Source of the DNA: an uncultured Alphaproteobacteria bacterium
GTDB lineage: Bacteria > Pseudomonadota > Alphaproteobacteria > Rhodobacterales > Rhodobacteraceae
NCBI GenBank assembly: GCA_902600895.1
Contig: CACKLF010000001.1
Span: 82,945-146,944, forward strand
Direction of reading: 5' to 3'
DNA length: 64,000 nucleotides
Shown piece after piece: positions 20,613 to 31,916 of the stretch. Made by a program: the position numbers and the translations under genes. The stretch's first letter is position 1. Every line of letters starts with the position of its first letter. The notes beneath the pieces are model-generated. The model did not search any database, was not told the DNA's origin, and saw only the letters and a list, made by a program, of their open reading frames with translations.

Positions 20613-21119
20613 ATGAAAATTATAGGAATTGATCCAGGTCTTAGAAAGACCGGGTGGGGTGTGGTAGAGATACGGGGTAATGTTATTGGTCATATTTCTA
20701 ATGGAACCATCGAGTCGAATGGAAGGAAGGATTTAGCTTGTCGTTTACTGGAGATCTATAATAATCTGGTTGAAGTTTTTCAATTTGCTAAACCCGATGT
20801 AGCCGCTATTGAGAACACGTTTGTCAATAAAGATTCAGCTGGTGCTCTAAAGTTGGGTCAGGCTAGAGCTATTGCTTTGTTGGTGCCTGCTAGTTTGAAG
20901 GTACAGGTTTTTGAATATGCCCCTAACACTATCAAAAAAGCTGTTGTTGGGGTTGGGCATGCCGATAAATTACAGGTCAAAGCTATGGTGAAAATACAGT
21001 TACCAAAAGCAAAATTTAATGGCCAAGACTCTGTTGATGCTTTGTCAATAGCACTCTGTCATGCTTATCAGTACAAGAACCAAGATAGACTTAAACATGC
21101 AATTTCAGCGGCTAGGTAA
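20613..21119 (+). CDS. ruvC: Crossover junction endodeoxyribonuclease RuvC
   Basis: MKIIGIDPGLRKTGWGVVE; ORF extends to 20526 but ATG 20613 fits the family. Confidence 0.95.
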   Translation: MKIIGIDPGLRKTGWGVVEIRGNVIGHISNGTIESNGRKDLACRLLEIYNNLVEVFQFAKPDVAAIENTFVNKDSAGALKLGQARAIALLVPASLKVQVFEYAPNTIKKAVVGVGHADKLQVKAMVKIQLPKAKFNGQDSVDALSIALCHAYQYKNQDRLKHAISAAR

Positions 21120-21124
21120 TAGTA

Positions 21125-21796
21125 ATGATTGGTAAGATAAAAGGAATGGTTGAAACCATTGGAACTGATACTGTTTTAGTAGATGTTGGAGGTATTGGAT
21201 ATATAATAAATGTATCTTCCATCACAAAAAATTCGTTATCGGCAGTTGGTGAAGAAGTTTCATTATTCACTGAAATGATGGTCCGAGAGGACTCAATACA
21301 ACTAGTTGGTTTTGCGTCATGTATGGAAAAGGATTGGTTCAGATTGTTGATATCAGTACAAGGAGTGGGAGCTAAAGCCGCTTTAGCAATATTAGGAGCA
21401 GTTCCTTTGAAGCAGTTATCTCGTTCTATAATATCAGGCAACCCTGAATATATTATCTCGGCACCCGGAGTGGGTCCCAAAATTGCAAAAAGAATTCTTT
21501 TGGAATTAGCCCAAAAAGCACTTTTGATAGAAAATAATCAGGACTTGGATCCATCACACAAGAGTTTTGATACCAATGAAGTTTTTGAAGAAAATACTGT
21601 ATCATCTCATGAAGGTGAGAGCCAAATAGGTTCTGAAGGCTCTAATGTAGAGCAGGAAGCTATTTTAGCACTTATAAAACTTGGTTACGAAAGAATGGCC
21701 GCAACAAGAGTTGTGGTAAAAATCTATAGTGAAAATGAAAAGCTTGAGATATCAGACTTAATTCGACTATCGCTACAACAAATTTCTGGTGATTGA
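21125..21796 (+). CDS. ruvA: Holliday junction branch migration protein RuvA
   Basis: [10 protein letters not shown], HhH motif [17 protein letters not shown]; ruvCAB order. Confidence 0.95.
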   Translation: MIGKIKGMVETIGTDTVLVDVGGIGYIINVSSITKNSLSAVGEEVSLFTEMMVREDSIQLVGFASCMEKDWFRLLISVQGVGAKAALAILGAVPLKQLSRSIISGNPEYIISAPGVGPKIAKRILLELAQKALLIENNQDLDPSHKSFDTNEVFEENTVSSHEGESQIGSEGSNVEQEAILALIKLGYERMAATRVVVKIYSENEKLEISDLIRLSLQQISGD

Positions 21797-22842
21797 TGTC
21801 GGATTTTGATAAATTCACATTGGATAGTAAATTTCAATCTAATGATCCAGATAAAGCTTTGAGACCACAGCTTTTGCAAGATTTTGTTGGACAGAATGAG
21901 GCAAGATCAAACCTATCTGTTTTTATTGAAGCAGCAAAGAACAGATCAAAGGCAATGGATCATGTTCTCTTCTACGGTCCACCGGGTTTAGGTAAGACTA
22001 CCCTTGCACAAATTATTTCTCGTGAATTGGGCGTAAATTTTAAGATGACCTCTGGCCCAATTTTAGCTAAAGCTGGTGATTTGGCGGCCATTTTGACTAA
22101 TTTGGATGAAAGAGATGTTTTGTTCATAGATGAAATTCACCGTTTAACCCCAGCAGTTGAAGAAATTCTTTATCCTGCAATGGAAGACCATGGACTTGAT
22201 ATTATGGTAGGTGAAGGACCATCAGCAAGATCAGTAAGGATTGAGTTGCAACCTTTCACTCTTGTAGGAGCTACTACAAGATTAGGATTATTAACAAACC
22301 CTTTAAGAGATAGATTTGGCATCCCAACTCATCTTGACTTTTATAAAGTAGATGACTTGGTAAAAATTATAACAAGGGCAGCTCAATTACTAAATGCAGA
22401 AATAGATTTTGATGGTGCAATTGAGATAGCCAAAAGATCTAGAGGCACACCGAGAGTGGCTGGTAGACTTCTAAGAAGGGTTATCGATTTTGCTCAAGTT
22501 GAAGGTGATGGATTTATTTCGGTCAATATAGCCCAATCTTCTTTAACAAAATTAGGAGTTGACTCACTGGGTTTAGATATTTCAGACCGTAGATATTTAC
22601 TTCAACTCGCTGAAAATTATCAAGGTGGTCCAGTGGGTGTAGAAACTATCTGTGCAGCTTTATCAGAGTCCAGAGATGCGATTGAAGATGTAATTGAACC
22701 TTACCTATTGCAAGTTGGATTAGTCCAGAGGACACCAAGGGGAAGAGTTCTTAGTAAAATTGCTTGGGATCATTTAGCTATTGAAATTCCAGAAATTACT
22801 AGGTTTGAAAGAGAAAAGCAGGGAAATATTTTTAAAGAATAG
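21793..22842 (+). CDS. ruvB: Holliday junction DNA helicase RuvB
   Basis: [40 protein letters not shown]. Confidence 0.97.
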   Translation: MMSDFDKFTLDSKFQSNDPDKALRPQLLQDFVGQNEARSNLSVFIEAAKNRSKAMDHVLFYGPPGLGKTTLAQIISRELGVNFKMTSGPILAKAGDLAAILTNLDERDVLFIDEIHRLTPAVEEILYPAMEDHGLDIMVGEGPSARSVRIELQPFTLVGATTRLGLLTNPLRDRFGIPTHLDFYKVDDLVKIITRAAQLLNAEIDFDGAIEIAKRSRGTPRVAGRLLRRVIDFAQVEGDGFISVNIAQSSLTKLGVDSLGLDISDRRYLLQLAENYQGGPVGVETICAALSESRDAIEDVIEPYLLQVGLVQRTPRGRVLSKIAWDHLAIEIPEITRFEREKQGNIFKE

Positions 22843-22892
22843 TGGTCAAATGGAATTATTTAAATGTTTTACCTTTCAAGTAAGTTAATCTA

Positions 22893-23288
22893 ATGCCTAA
22901 AGAGTTTTTGAACAGGGTTTATCATGAAGATACTGATTTTTTAGGAGTCGTATATTATGCTAATTACTTTAGGTTTATAGAGAGGGCTCGGTCAGAAGCA
23001 ATAAGAGAAGTTGGGATTAGCCAAAGAAAATTAAAAACCGAGAGTGATCTATCTTTTGTAGTATCAAAGATAAATTCTCAGTTTTTAAAAAGTGCGATTT
23101 ATGATGACATTCTAGTCACCAAAACAAGCTTAATACATTTGGGGGCAGCTAGTGTTATTCTGGGGCAAAAAATTTTCAGAGAAGAAACTTTAATCTTTTC
23201 TTCTTCTGTTACGCTAGCCTCCATAAATCACTCAGGAAAACCTATCAGGTTGCCAGAAAATGTAAGGAATAGTTTGTTGTTAATTTAA
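22893..23288 (+). CDS. ybgC: Tol-Pal-associated acyl-CoA thioesterase
   Basis: 4-HBT motif YHEDTDFLGVVYYANYFRFIERARSE; upstream of tolQ. Confidence 0.92.
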   Translation: MPKEFLNRVYHEDTDFLGVVYYANYFRFIERARSEAIREVGISQRKLKTESDLSFVVSKINSQFLKSAIYDDILVTKTSLIHLGAASVILGQKIFREETLIFSSSVTLASINHSGKPIRLPENVRNSLLLI

Positions 23289-23326
23289 GTTAAAGGCTTA
23301 CTTATCGTTTTAATAACTCCTCTAAC

Positions 23327-24064
23327 ATGGTAAAGTTAAATATTAACCTTTTGAAAGCTAAAATTATGGAAATTGGTATTGCATATTTTGATCAGGCTAC
23401 TTTTACAGTAAAAATTGTAATGATTATTCTTGTTTTGGCCTCCATTTGGTCGTGGACGGTAATTATTGAGAAGTTGATCTATTTCCCTCTTGAAAGGAGA
23501 CGGATAGATAGGACTGTTACAAAGATTTTTGCCACACACGAGTGGGACAAAAGACAGGAAGAGTTAAACCAAAAAGTAACTAGAAATAAAGAACTCAACA
23601 TGACTGAACTTCTATTCTTTGAGGGAATGCGTGAATTGAGCAGAGAGACCAAAACAAGTGATTTGAGTGATACAGGTATATCAAGAATAGAGCGAATATT
23701 AGATTTGACTTTAATGAAAGTTGGCGACAAATATAGATCGGGCCTATATTTGTTGGCAACTGTTGGGTCAGTGGCACCATTCATTGGTCTTTTTGGTACG
23801 GTTTGGGGTATAAAGAATTCTTTTGAAGAAATTGCATCTCAGCAAAATACCAACCTGGCGATTGTTGCACCTGGCATTGCCGAAGCTCTTTTAGCAACCG
23901 CATTGGGGTTGCTAGCAGCAATTCCAGCTGTAATTTTTTATAATAAGCTTTCAAAAGACTCTGAAAGACTGTTGTCGTACCAAGAAATTTTTCTTGATAG
24001 GTTTTTAAGAGAATTGCTCTATTTTAACGAGATTTTAAAGAGCAAGCAAAATTTTGTCAAATAG
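23327..24064 (+). CDS. tolQ: Tol-Pal system protein TolQ
   Basis: MotA/TolQ/ExbB domain GTVWGIKNSFEEIA...VAPGIAEALLATALGLLAAIPAVI. Confidence 0.95.
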   Translation: MVKLNINLLKAKIMEIGIAYFDQATFTVKIVMIILVLASIWSWTVIIEKLIYFPLERRRIDRTVTKIFATHEWDKRQEELNQKVTRNKELNMTELLFFEGMRELSRETKTSDLSDTGISRIERILDLTLMKVGDKYRSGLYLLATVGSVAPFIGLFGTVWGIKNSFEEIASQQNTNLAIVAPGIAEALLATALGLLAAIPAVIFYNKLSKDSERLLSYQEIFLDRFLRELLYFNEILKSKQNFVK

Positions 24065-24085
24065 AGTAACCGGCATGAGTATTAA

Positions 24086-24562
24086 ATGAAAAGTTTAGGA
24101 TCTAATCAAAAATTTAAAACAAACAGACTTCGTGCTTTTAGGCAAGGTTCTGAATTGATGTCAGAAATAAATGTAACACCCTTCGTTGACGTAATGCTAG
24201 TTTTGCTTATTATTTTTATGATCACAGCACCCATGCTTACAGTTGGTATTGAGATTGAAATTCCAGAAACAAGTGCAAAATCTGTCACTGGGGCGGATAG
24301 TGAACAGGTCCCATTTGAGTTATATGTTGATAGTTCTGGTAAAGTATTCATAAACCAAACACCCGTAGATGATAAGCAATTAATGAGAAAGTTGGAACTA
24401 ATTGCCAACCAACGGAAGGATAAAGTTTTATATGTAAAAGCTGATGGACGAAACTCTTATGGTCGCATTTCAAAAATTTTAGGTGAGTTGGATAATGCTT
24501 CTTTTTTAAAAAAATATATATTGGTACATCTTCCAAACTCTGGGAAGGCTGAAGAATTTTGA
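24086..24562 (+). CDS. tolR: Tol-Pal system protein TolR
   Basis: ExbD/TolR motif MSEINVTPFVDVMLVLLIIFMI. Confidence 0.95.
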   Translation: MKSLGSNQKFKTNRLRAFRQGSELMSEINVTPFVDVMLVLLIIFMITAPMLTVGIEIEIPETSAKSVTGADSEQVPFELYVDSSGKVFINQTPVDDKQLMRKLELIANQRKDKVLYVKADGRNSYGRISKILGELDNASFLKKYILVHLPNSGKAEEF

Positions 24563-25674
24563 AGATTGCTGCAACTATTTCGGCTGCTATTCATGGATTG
24601 ATGATAAGTTACATGGCAGGATTTCAATTGCAAGACGAAATCTTAGAGGACATAAAGCAAAATTCTGGACCAGAGGTAATTAGTTTGGAAGAGTACTGTG
24701 AAATATCAACAAACTCCTGTTTTACTCCTGAGAGCTCAAAAGTGATCAATCCACTAATTAGTTTGGAGCAGGAGATTGATAGTAAATTTGCTTTAGATAA
24801 CATCGATTCAGAAAATCCTAAGCTTGGGAATTTACCACAGTTTGTTGAAGAAAAAATGGAATTAGATAAAGCACCGCAGGTAGGAGAATTAGAGGATTTT
24901 AACGAGGAAAAAAAGAATATTACTGATTTAAAATCAGTAGGTAACGAAGAAAAACTTGATATTGTAGTTATATCGAACGAAAGGCCTCCACCTCGCAACA
25001 GCCAAAAAATTGCTAATGTTGCGAGTAATTTGTCAGAGCTTCAAAGTAACTTGTTGGAACCAAGTTTGACTTCTGTCATTCAAAAAGATGCCGTTATTTT
25101 AGCAAAGGAAAAAGAAGGTAACGCGAATGAAAAGAGTTCAGTGGAGATCTCTCTAGAAGGTCAAGATGTGGAAGCCATTTTAAATGCTGCTCCTAAAATA
25201 GCTAAACTGCCACCTAAAAGGCCATCAAATATAGAGATATTAGATACAGAAAACGTTAGTCCTGTGAACTATGAGGGATTAATTTCTGCAGCTTTGGATG
25301 ATGTATTAGAAGAAGGCAGTAGCTCATCTTTACGTAAGGACAGTCAGGCCTCCGATAATTACATACTTCATAAAGTGGAACAAAGTGTGGCATCTTTCTA
25401 TAATACAGCTGCGCTGTTAGGACTAGCAGACCCAGAGCAGTACAAAGTGCGAGTAAAATTTTTTGTGAGCTCTAAAGGAGTTAATAGAAATAGTATAAAG
25501 TTGTTAGAGCCCAAAAACCCTACAGATAGACATTTGCTTAATTTAAAATATGCTAAAAACGCAATAATAAAAGCGCTTTCAGACAAAGCCAATTATATTT
25601 CTAGTGAAAACTATCCATCTGGTATAAATATAATATTAAATTTTACACCCACTTTAGGTGTAGGTTACGATTAA
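24559..25674 (+). CDS. tolA: TolA-like protein (C-terminal domain and long linker)
   Basis: Position between tolR and tolB; N-terminal hydrophobic segment, charged linker, C-terminal domain; divergent sequence. Confidence 0.8.
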   Translation: MKIAATISAAIHGLMISYMAGFQLQDEILEDIKQNSGPEVISLEEYCEISTNSCFTPESSKVINPLISLEQEIDSKFALDNIDSENPKLGNLPQFVEEKMELDKAPQVGELEDFNEEKKNITDLKSVGNEEKLDIVVISNERPPPRNSQKIANVASNLSELQSNLLEPSLTSVIQKDAVILAKEKEGNANEKSSVEISLEGQDVEAILNAAPKIAKLPPKRPSNIEILDTENVSPVNYEGLISAALDDVLEEGSSSSLRKDSQASDNYILHKVEQSVASFYNTAALLGLADPEQYKVRVKFFVSSKGVNRNSIKLLEPKNPTDRHLLNLKYAKNAIIKALSDKANYISSENYPSGINIILNFTPTLGVGYD

Positions 25675-25690
25675 GAATAGGAGTTAAAAC

Positions 25691-27025
25691 TTGTTAAGAT
25701 CTCTAAAATTCACTCTAGCATCCTTTTTTTTGACTATTGTGCCAAATGTTGGTCTGGCTCAAGATAACATTATTACATTAGAGGGTAGTGTAAGCGGGGG
25801 AATTTTTGAACCGATAAAGATCGCTCTACCAGATTTCATCTTAAGCTCTGGGATAGATAGCAATTTCATGACTGATTTTATGGTAGTGCTAGAAAATGAT
25901 TTAGAGAATACTGGATTGTTTAAAAAGATCAATAAAAGTGCTTATCTAAGTAAGATATCAGAATTTGATGCTCCAGTTCAGTATTCTGATTGGTCTCTAA
26001 TTAACGCGTCTGTTCTTTTGACTGGCGAATTAGAGCAAAAAAGTCCTATAGATTTTGAAATTAAATTTCGAATTTGGGATATTGTATCTCAAAATAAGTT
26101 AGGTAAAGGTCTTAAATTTGAGGCCAAAATATCAAACTGGAGAAGAGTAGCTCACAAGGTGGCTGACGAAATTTACAATAGGGTTACGGGAGAAGGTCCA
26201 TATTTTGACTCAAAGTTGGTTTTTGTCGCAGAAAGTGGACCTAAAAATAAGAGGGTAAAACGAATAGCGTTGATGGACCAGGATGGAGCAAATGTTAAGT
26301 TTTTAACAGACGGTAAGCATATTGTCTTGAAGCCCATGTTTTCACCTGACTCAAAAAGCATACTCTTCACGAGTTATAGATCTGGTTTGCCAAGAGTATA
26401 TCGAAAAGATTTGAACTCAGGCACAGAAACAACCTTTCGCACTTTACCAGGAATGACCTTTTCCCCAAGGTATTCACCTGATGGTCAACATATGTTGTTG
26501 TCAATTACGGACAAAATGAACACGGATATATATAAAGTTTCTCTTGCCAGTGGTAAGAAGACACGCTTAACGAAGGATAGAGCTATTGATACGGCTCCAA
26601 GTTTTTCACCTAATGGAAGAAAAGTGGTTTTTGAAAGTGACAGAAGTCTTACTCAACAGTTATATATAATGAATTCGAATGGCAGTGACATAAAAAGAAT
26701 TACTTTTGGTAAAGGAAGATATGCAGAGCCAGCTTGGTCACCTCGAGGAGACCTGATCGCATTCACAAAAATGGTGGATGGATTTTTTCACATAGGTGTT
26801 ATAAAGCCTGATGGAACTGGTGAGAAGATTTTAACAAAATCCTCAAAAGACCAAGCACCAACATGGTCACCTAATGGAAGAGTTATAATGTTTTACAGGG
26901 AAACTCTAGGTAGAAGAGGAGCACCTAGCATATACATGATTGATGTTACTGGAGCAAACCTGCGTAAAATGAGAACTGGTTCATATTTTGCGTCTGATCC
27001 AAGTTGGTCAGCGTTGCTAAATTGA
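25691..27025 (+). CDS. tolB: Tol-Pal system beta-propeller protein TolB
   Basis: Repeated WD40-like 'SPDG/SPNGR...' blades; signal peptide; operon position. Confidence 0.95.
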   Translation: MLRSLKFTLASFFLTIVPNVGLAQDNIITLEGSVSGGIFEPIKIALPDFILSSGIDSNFMTDFMVVLENDLENTGLFKKINKSAYLSKISEFDAPVQYSDWSLINASVLLTGELEQKSPIDFEIKFRIWDIVSQNKLGKGLKFEAKISNWRRVAHKVADEIYNRVTGEGPYFDSKLVFVAESGPKNKRVKRIALMDQDGANVKFLTDGKHIVLKPMFSPDSKSILFTSYRSGLPRVYRKDLNSGTETTFRTLPGMTFSPRYSPDGQHMLLSITDKMNTDIYKVSLASGKKTRLTKDRAIDTAPSFSPNGRKVVFESDRSLTQQLYIMNSNGSDIKRITFGKGRYAEPAWSPRGDLIAFTKMVDGFFHIGVIKPDGTGEKILTKSSKDQAPTWSPNGRVIMFYRETLGRRGAPSIYMIDVTGANLRKMRTGSYFASDPSWSALLN

Positions 27026-27090
27026 GTATTTATAAGTATCCTATGCGTTTGTGTACCTTATATGGTGTTAATTAAAGAGAGGTTAATATA

Positions 27091-27573
27091 ATGTATAAAT
27101 CTAGAATTTCCCTATTAGGACTTTTAATTATATCGCTGGCATCTTGTAAATCAACAACAGGTCCCACAAACTACAGCCAGACATTAGATGATGGAAGCAT
27201 AAAAATTACTCAACTGGAGGATAATAAAACTCAAATTGGTGAGACAATTTATTTTGGAGTAGATGAAAGTGGAATAAATTCTGAGATGATGTCAGTACTA
27301 GATGCTCAAGTGGCTTATCTGAAAGAAAATGGGCGTCAAAATATTACAATCGAAGGCCATACGGATGAGCAAGGTACCAGGGAGTATAATTTGGGCTTAG
27401 GCGCAAAAAGGTCAAATTCTGTGAAGGCTTACATGGTGTCACAAGGACTCAGCACTAGCAGAATAGATGTGGTTACATATGGAAAAGAAAGACCTGTATC
27501 ACTTTGCTCGGAGGAAAAATGCTGGAAAGAAAATAGGCGTGCTGTAACAGTAATAGCTGGTGGATTTAACTGA
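27091..27573 (+). CDS. pal: Peptidoglycan-associated lipoprotein Pal
   Basis: Lipobox LASC; OmpA-like ITIEGHTDEQGTREYNLGLGAKRSNSVKAYM. Confidence 0.96.
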   Translation: MYKSRISLLGLLIISLASCKSTTGPTNYSQTLDDGSIKITQLEDNKTQIGETIYFGVDESGINSEMMSVLDAQVAYLKENGRQNITIEGHTDEQGTREYNLGLGAKRSNSVKAYMVSQGLSTSRIDVVTYGKERPVSLCSEEKCWKENRRAVTVIAGGFN

Positions 27574-27633
27574 TAAAAATCCGTATTGGATATAGGATAT
27601 AACTTTCCAATGTTATTTTGAAGTAGGTAAAAT

Positions 27634-28491
27634 ATGAAAAATTTTTATTTGCTGCCACCAAAGCTAATTTTTGCATGTATAGTTTTTTTTGGAAATATTA
27701 GTTTCGCTGCTGATGAAAATAACGATTTATTTGATCTTGATCAAAATGAGGTTTTAAGTATTAGAAAAGAGTTAGAGGTTATCTCTGCAGAGCTATCTGA
27801 TTTGGAGAATATTTTCATTTATGAAAATAAAGATACGTTAGCACGAGGAGCAAGCTTGGACATTTTTTTGAGGCTTAGTCGACTAGAAAATAGGTTAGCT
27901 TCTGCAATAGGATTTTTGGAAAATCTGGAAAATAGATTTGAAAAAACTACGAGAGTTTTAATTTTTAAGCTAACTGAGATCGAACAATTAATGAACGAAA
28001 TTGTTGGAAAGAAATCTACTTCTGGGACATTAATTGAGCTATATGACGACGTAGCCAAAAGTACTGAGTTGAAAGATCAGGAGTTTAGACAGCTTCCCGA
28101 AGATCAAAGAGAGTATCTTTCGGTAAAAGCCATATTTGATGGTGGAAATTATGAATTAGCGGTAGAAGAATTTTCTAGCTTTTTGGAAAGGTTCAGTGGA
28201 AGTAAACTGTCACTGCAAGTAAAATTTTGGAGATCTGAAAGTTATTTGCGTTTAAAAAATTGGCCCTCTGCTGCGGAAGGCTTTTTAGAAGTTTTCAGTG
28301 CTGATTCAAATGGAGCCCTATCCGTGTATTCTCTTTTTGGACTAGTTTTAAGTCTTTCGGAACTTGGTGAGAAAGAACAATCTTGTTCGGCACTTTTAGA
28401 AATCAAAAATCGAAATGCTCTTAAATTTAATGAATTTCAAGAGCAGCTTATAAACTACGGAAAAAACCTAAATTGTGATTTTGAGGAATAA
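27634..28491 (+). CDS. cpoB: Tol-Pal system periplasmic coordinator CpoB/YbgF
   Basis: Signal peptide, coiled-coil then TPR-like C-terminus; downstream of pal. Confidence 0.85.
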   Translation: MKNFYLLPPKLIFACIVFFGNISFAADENNDLFDLDQNEVLSIRKELEVISAELSDLENIFIYENKDTLARGASLDIFLRLSRLENRLASAIGFLENLENRFEKTTRVLIFKLTEIEQLMNEIVGKKSTSGTLIELYDDVAKSTELKDQEFRQLPEDQREYLSVKAIFDGGNYELAVEEFSSFLERFSGSKLSLQVKFWRSESYLRLKNWPSAAEGFLEVFSADSNGALSVYSLFGLVLSLSELGEKEQSCSALLEIKNRNALKFNEFQEQLINYGKNLNCDFEE

Positions 28492-28499
28492 TCATCACG

Positions 28500-29834
28500 T
28501 TGCAAATTTTACAAGAATATCAAGATCTCCAGAAAATTTTTTTAGATAGTTTTTTAGAGTTTTCAGGTAAAAAAATCGGGGTAGCAGTATCTGGTGGAGG
28601 AGACTCTTTAGCCATGTTATTGGTTGCGGCAAGTTCGATTGACAGAATAAATTGCCAGATTGAAGTTGCTACAGTTGACCATGGGTTGCGCGCAGATAGT
28701 GGTGCAGAGGCTCAGTTTGTAAAAGATATATGTGACTCAATTTATCTAAAGCACTCTATCTTGCCGTGGGAGAAGCCTGACAAAATAAATAATATTCAAA
28801 ATTGTGCACGCTTGGCTCGATTAAGACTTCTTACGGAATGGGCAAACAGAGATGAAATTTCCATAATCCTTCTGGGACATTCAGCGGATGATCAAGCAGA
28901 GACCATAATTATGAATTTAATTAGAGGTTCAGGTATAGAGGGTTTAAGAGGAATGCCATCATTCTTTTTAAATGAAGGAATAATATTTGCACGTCCATTT
29001 TTGTCGGTTGGGAGAGAAAGGTTGAGGAGTTTTCTACAAGATCATGAATACTCATGGATTGAAGATCCTTCTAACTCTGACGAAAAATTTCAGAGAGTAA
29101 GAGTGAGGAAAATACTTCCTAAACTTTCTGAATTAGGTTTAACAATAAAAAAAATTAATCTAACAGGTGAGCGGATGGCCTGTGCTAGTAGTCTTTTAAG
29201 GCAGTTGGCAGGCTCTGAAATAGAAAAATGTATTTCAATAAATTCGTGGGGGGAGCTAAAATTACACAAGAAGCATTTCTTATTTCTGCCTATGGAAATT
29301 CAAATGAGAATATTAACTGCCGTGGTAGGTGGATTGAGGGGAACTCAATATAGGCCTAGATATAAGCTAATTAAATCTCTGTTGGGAAAGATGTCCAAAG
29401 ATAAAAATCAGTTGGGAGTTACTACTTGCGGTTTAAAAGTTACAGAAAATACAAATGATTTTTTATTTCAAAGGGAAATTTCTGGAATTCCAGAAATTGC
29501 CAAAATAACAAGCTTTACTGGAAGTAACTTGGTAGGAAAAACACTAAGGAAAGCAAAAAATAGGTTTGTCTGGGATAATCGGTGGGTAATTTCTATTAAG
29601 CTGGATCAAAGCTACTATACGGCGAAAATAGGTAGAATAACCAATAAAGCCATTTTGAAATGTCTAAGAAAAGGCAATTCAAATGTAAAATATTACACGG
29701 CGGCCAGTTTGCCAGCAATTTTTTTAGAAGGAAAAGTTATAGCCTTGGCCGGGCTAATGGCCAATAAGCACATTTCTTTCTCTGTTTTATACACTAAACA
29801 AACCTTTGCAAAAAGATTAGAAAATGGCCAATAA
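28500..29834 (+). CDS. tilS: tRNA(Ile)-lysidine synthase
   Basis: PP-loop VAVSGGGDSLAML; HSADDQAETIIMNLIRGSG. Confidence 0.94.
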   Translation: MQILQEYQDLQKIFLDSFLEFSGKKIGVAVSGGGDSLAMLLVAASSIDRINCQIEVATVDHGLRADSGAEAQFVKDICDSIYLKHSILPWEKPDKINNIQNCARLARLRLLTEWANRDEISIILLGHSADDQAETIIMNLIRGSGIEGLRGMPSFFLNEGIIFARPFLSVGRERLRSFLQDHEYSWIEDPSNSDEKFQRVRVRKILPKLSELGLTIKKINLTGERMACASSLLRQLAGSEIEKCISINSWGELKLHKKHFLFLPMEIQMRILTAVVGGLRGTQYRPRYKLIKSLLGKMSKDKNQLGVTTCGLKVTENTNDFLFQREISGIPEIAKITSFTGSNLVGKTLRKAKNRFVWDNRWVISIKLDQSYYTAKIGRITNKAILKCLRKGNSNVKYYTAASLPAIFLEGKVIALAGLMANKHISFSVLYTKQTFAKRLENGQ

Positions 29835-29896
29835 TACTATTGAAATATTATATTTTGATATTAGTTTATAACGGCACAGGACAATGAGGTGACAAT

Positions 29897-31807
29897 TTGG
29901 GTAATGCAAAAAACATAGCATTTTGGGTAATATTGTTTTTATTATTGATATCCCTTTTTAACATCTTCTCTTCAAACAGTGGATCTATGATGTCTCGTGA
30001 GGTGCCCTTTTCTGAGTTTATGGACCAAGTGGAAAGCGGTAGAGTTGAATCCGTTAGACTTGATGGAGAAGTGATAGACGTTTTATTGGAGGGGGGTGAA
30101 AAGTATAAAGTTGTACGCCCAATCGGTAATGATGTTGTTACGCCATTACGAGATAATGGTGTAAAGATTTTGGCGGTGAAACAAGCGCAATCGGGTTTGA
30201 TGTCGACCATTAGCGTTTGGTTGCCGTTTATTTTACTAATTGGTATTTGGATCTTTTTGATGAACCGTATGCAAGGTGGTGGTCGTGGCGGAGCTTTGGG
30301 CTTTGGTAAATCTAAAGCAAAATTACTTACTGAGAAGCATGGTAGAATTACTTTTAATGATGTAGCCGGTATTGATGAAGCAAAGGACGAACTAGAAGAA
30401 ATCGTAGAATTTTTAAAAGATCCACAAAAATTTGGAAGACTGGGGGGAAAAATACCTAAAGGAGCTTTACTCGTCGGACCTCCTGGCACTGGAAAAACTT
30501 TATTGGCCAGAGCTATAGCGGGAGAAGCAGGAGTACCATTTTTTACTATATCTGGATCTGATTTCGTAGAGATGTTTGTGGGCGTGGGTGCTAGCCGTGT
30601 AAGAGATATGTTTGACCAAGCAAAAAAAAATGCTCCTTGTATTGTATTTATAGACGAGATAGATGCTGTAGGGCGACACAGAGGTGCGGGATATGGCGGG
30701 GGAAATGATGAGAGGGAGCAAACTCTAAATCAGTTGTTGGTAGAAATGGATGGGTTTGAGGCTAACGAAGGCGTGATATTAGTCGCCGCCACCAATCGGC
30801 CTGATGTTCTTGATCCTGCTCTTTTAAGACCAGGTCGGTTCGATAGGCAGGTGCAGGTACCAAACCCAGATGTGACAGGTAGGCAGAAAATACTTAATGT
30901 ACATGCAAAGAAAACAGTTTTAGGTCCAGACGTGGATTTACGAATAATCGCACGAGGCACTCCTGGTTTTTCTGGTGCAGACCTGGCGAACTTGGTCAAT
31001 GAGGCTGCCCTTCTGGCTGCTAAAATTGGTAAGAGATTTGTTGGTATGGAGGACTTTGAGAACGCGAAAGACAAAGTAATGATGGGGTCTGAGCGTCGTT
31101 CAATGGTGATGACGGAGGACGAAAAAAAATTGACCGCTTATCATGAAGCAGGTCACGCAATAGTTGGTCTAAATGTACCTCAGCATGATCCCATTCATAA
31201 GGCCACTATTATTCCCCGCGGGCGCGCTTTAGGATTGGTATTAAGCCTTCCCGAAAGGGACCAACTTTCCGTTACAAAAACAAAGTATAAATCAAAATTA
31301 ACAATGGCAATGGGCGGGAAAGTTGCTGAAGAGATGATTTTTGGTGCTGAAAACGTAACTTCTGGCGCAGCGTCAGATATTCAACAGATTACCAAGATTG
31401 CTAGGGCCATGGTGACTCAATTTGGAATGTCTGAGGATTTAGGTAATATAGATTATGCAAACGAGCAACAATCTTATCTTGGGCCAATGAGTGGTGGTCA
31501 TCAATCTGGTCCGGAAACTCAGAGTAAGATTGACAAAGAAGTGAGGAAGCTTGTTGACGATGCTTATGAAACCGCAAAAAAAATATTAAAGAAACACAAA
31601 GCTGATTTGAAAAGGTTGGCAGAGGGTCTATTAGAATATGAGACATTAACGGGTGATGAAATCACTTCCGTCATTGCTGGTAAGGCTCTAAATAGGGATG
31701 GTGAAGAAAACTACCCTGATGAAAAGGGCCCCCCTAGTTTAGCATCGGTGCCGAAGGCTGGAAAATTCAGGGGCCCAGGTACAGGTAAGTTGTCACCTCA
31801 GTCATAA
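29897..31807 (+). CDS. ftsH: ATP-dependent zinc metalloprotease FtsH
   Basis: [32 protein letters not shown], zinc motif HEAGH; TTG start. Confidence 0.97.
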   Translation: MGNAKNIAFWVILFLLLISLFNIFSSNSGSMMSREVPFSEFMDQVESGRVESVRLDGEVIDVLLEGGEKYKVVRPIGNDVVTPLRDNGVKILAVKQAQSGLMSTISVWLPFILLIGIWIFLMNRMQGGGRGGALGFGKSKAKLLTEKHGRITFNDVAGIDEAKDELEEIVEFLKDPQKFGRLGGKIPKGALLVGPPGTGKTLLARAIAGEAGVPFFTISGSDFVEMFVGVGASRVRDMFDQAKKNAPCIVFIDEIDAVGRHRGAGYGGGNDEREQTLNQLLVEMDGFEANEGVILVAATNRPDVLDPALLRPGRFDRQVQVPNPDVTGRQKILNVHAKKTVLGPDVDLRIIARGTPGFSGADLANLVNEAALLAAKIGKRFVGMEDFENAKDKVMMGSERRSMVMTEDEKKLTAYHEAGHAIVGLNVPQHDPIHKATIIPRGRALGLVLSLPERDQLSVTKTKYKSKLTMAMGGKVAEEMIFGAENVTSGAASDIQQITKIARAMVTQFGMSEDLGNIDYANEQQSYLGPMSGGHQSGPETQSKIDKEVRKLVDDAYETAKKILKKHKADLKRLAEGLLEYETLTGDEITSVIAGKALNRDGEENYPDEKGPPSLASVPKAGKFRGPGTGKLSPQS

Positions 31808-31916
31808 AAACATGAAAGCGGTAAGTTTATCTTTTTATTAACGCGATTTCATATTAGACGCTTATGCCAGACTAAATGTCGCATCTGAAGTTGTTAATAT
31901 CTCTTATCTATTTCAA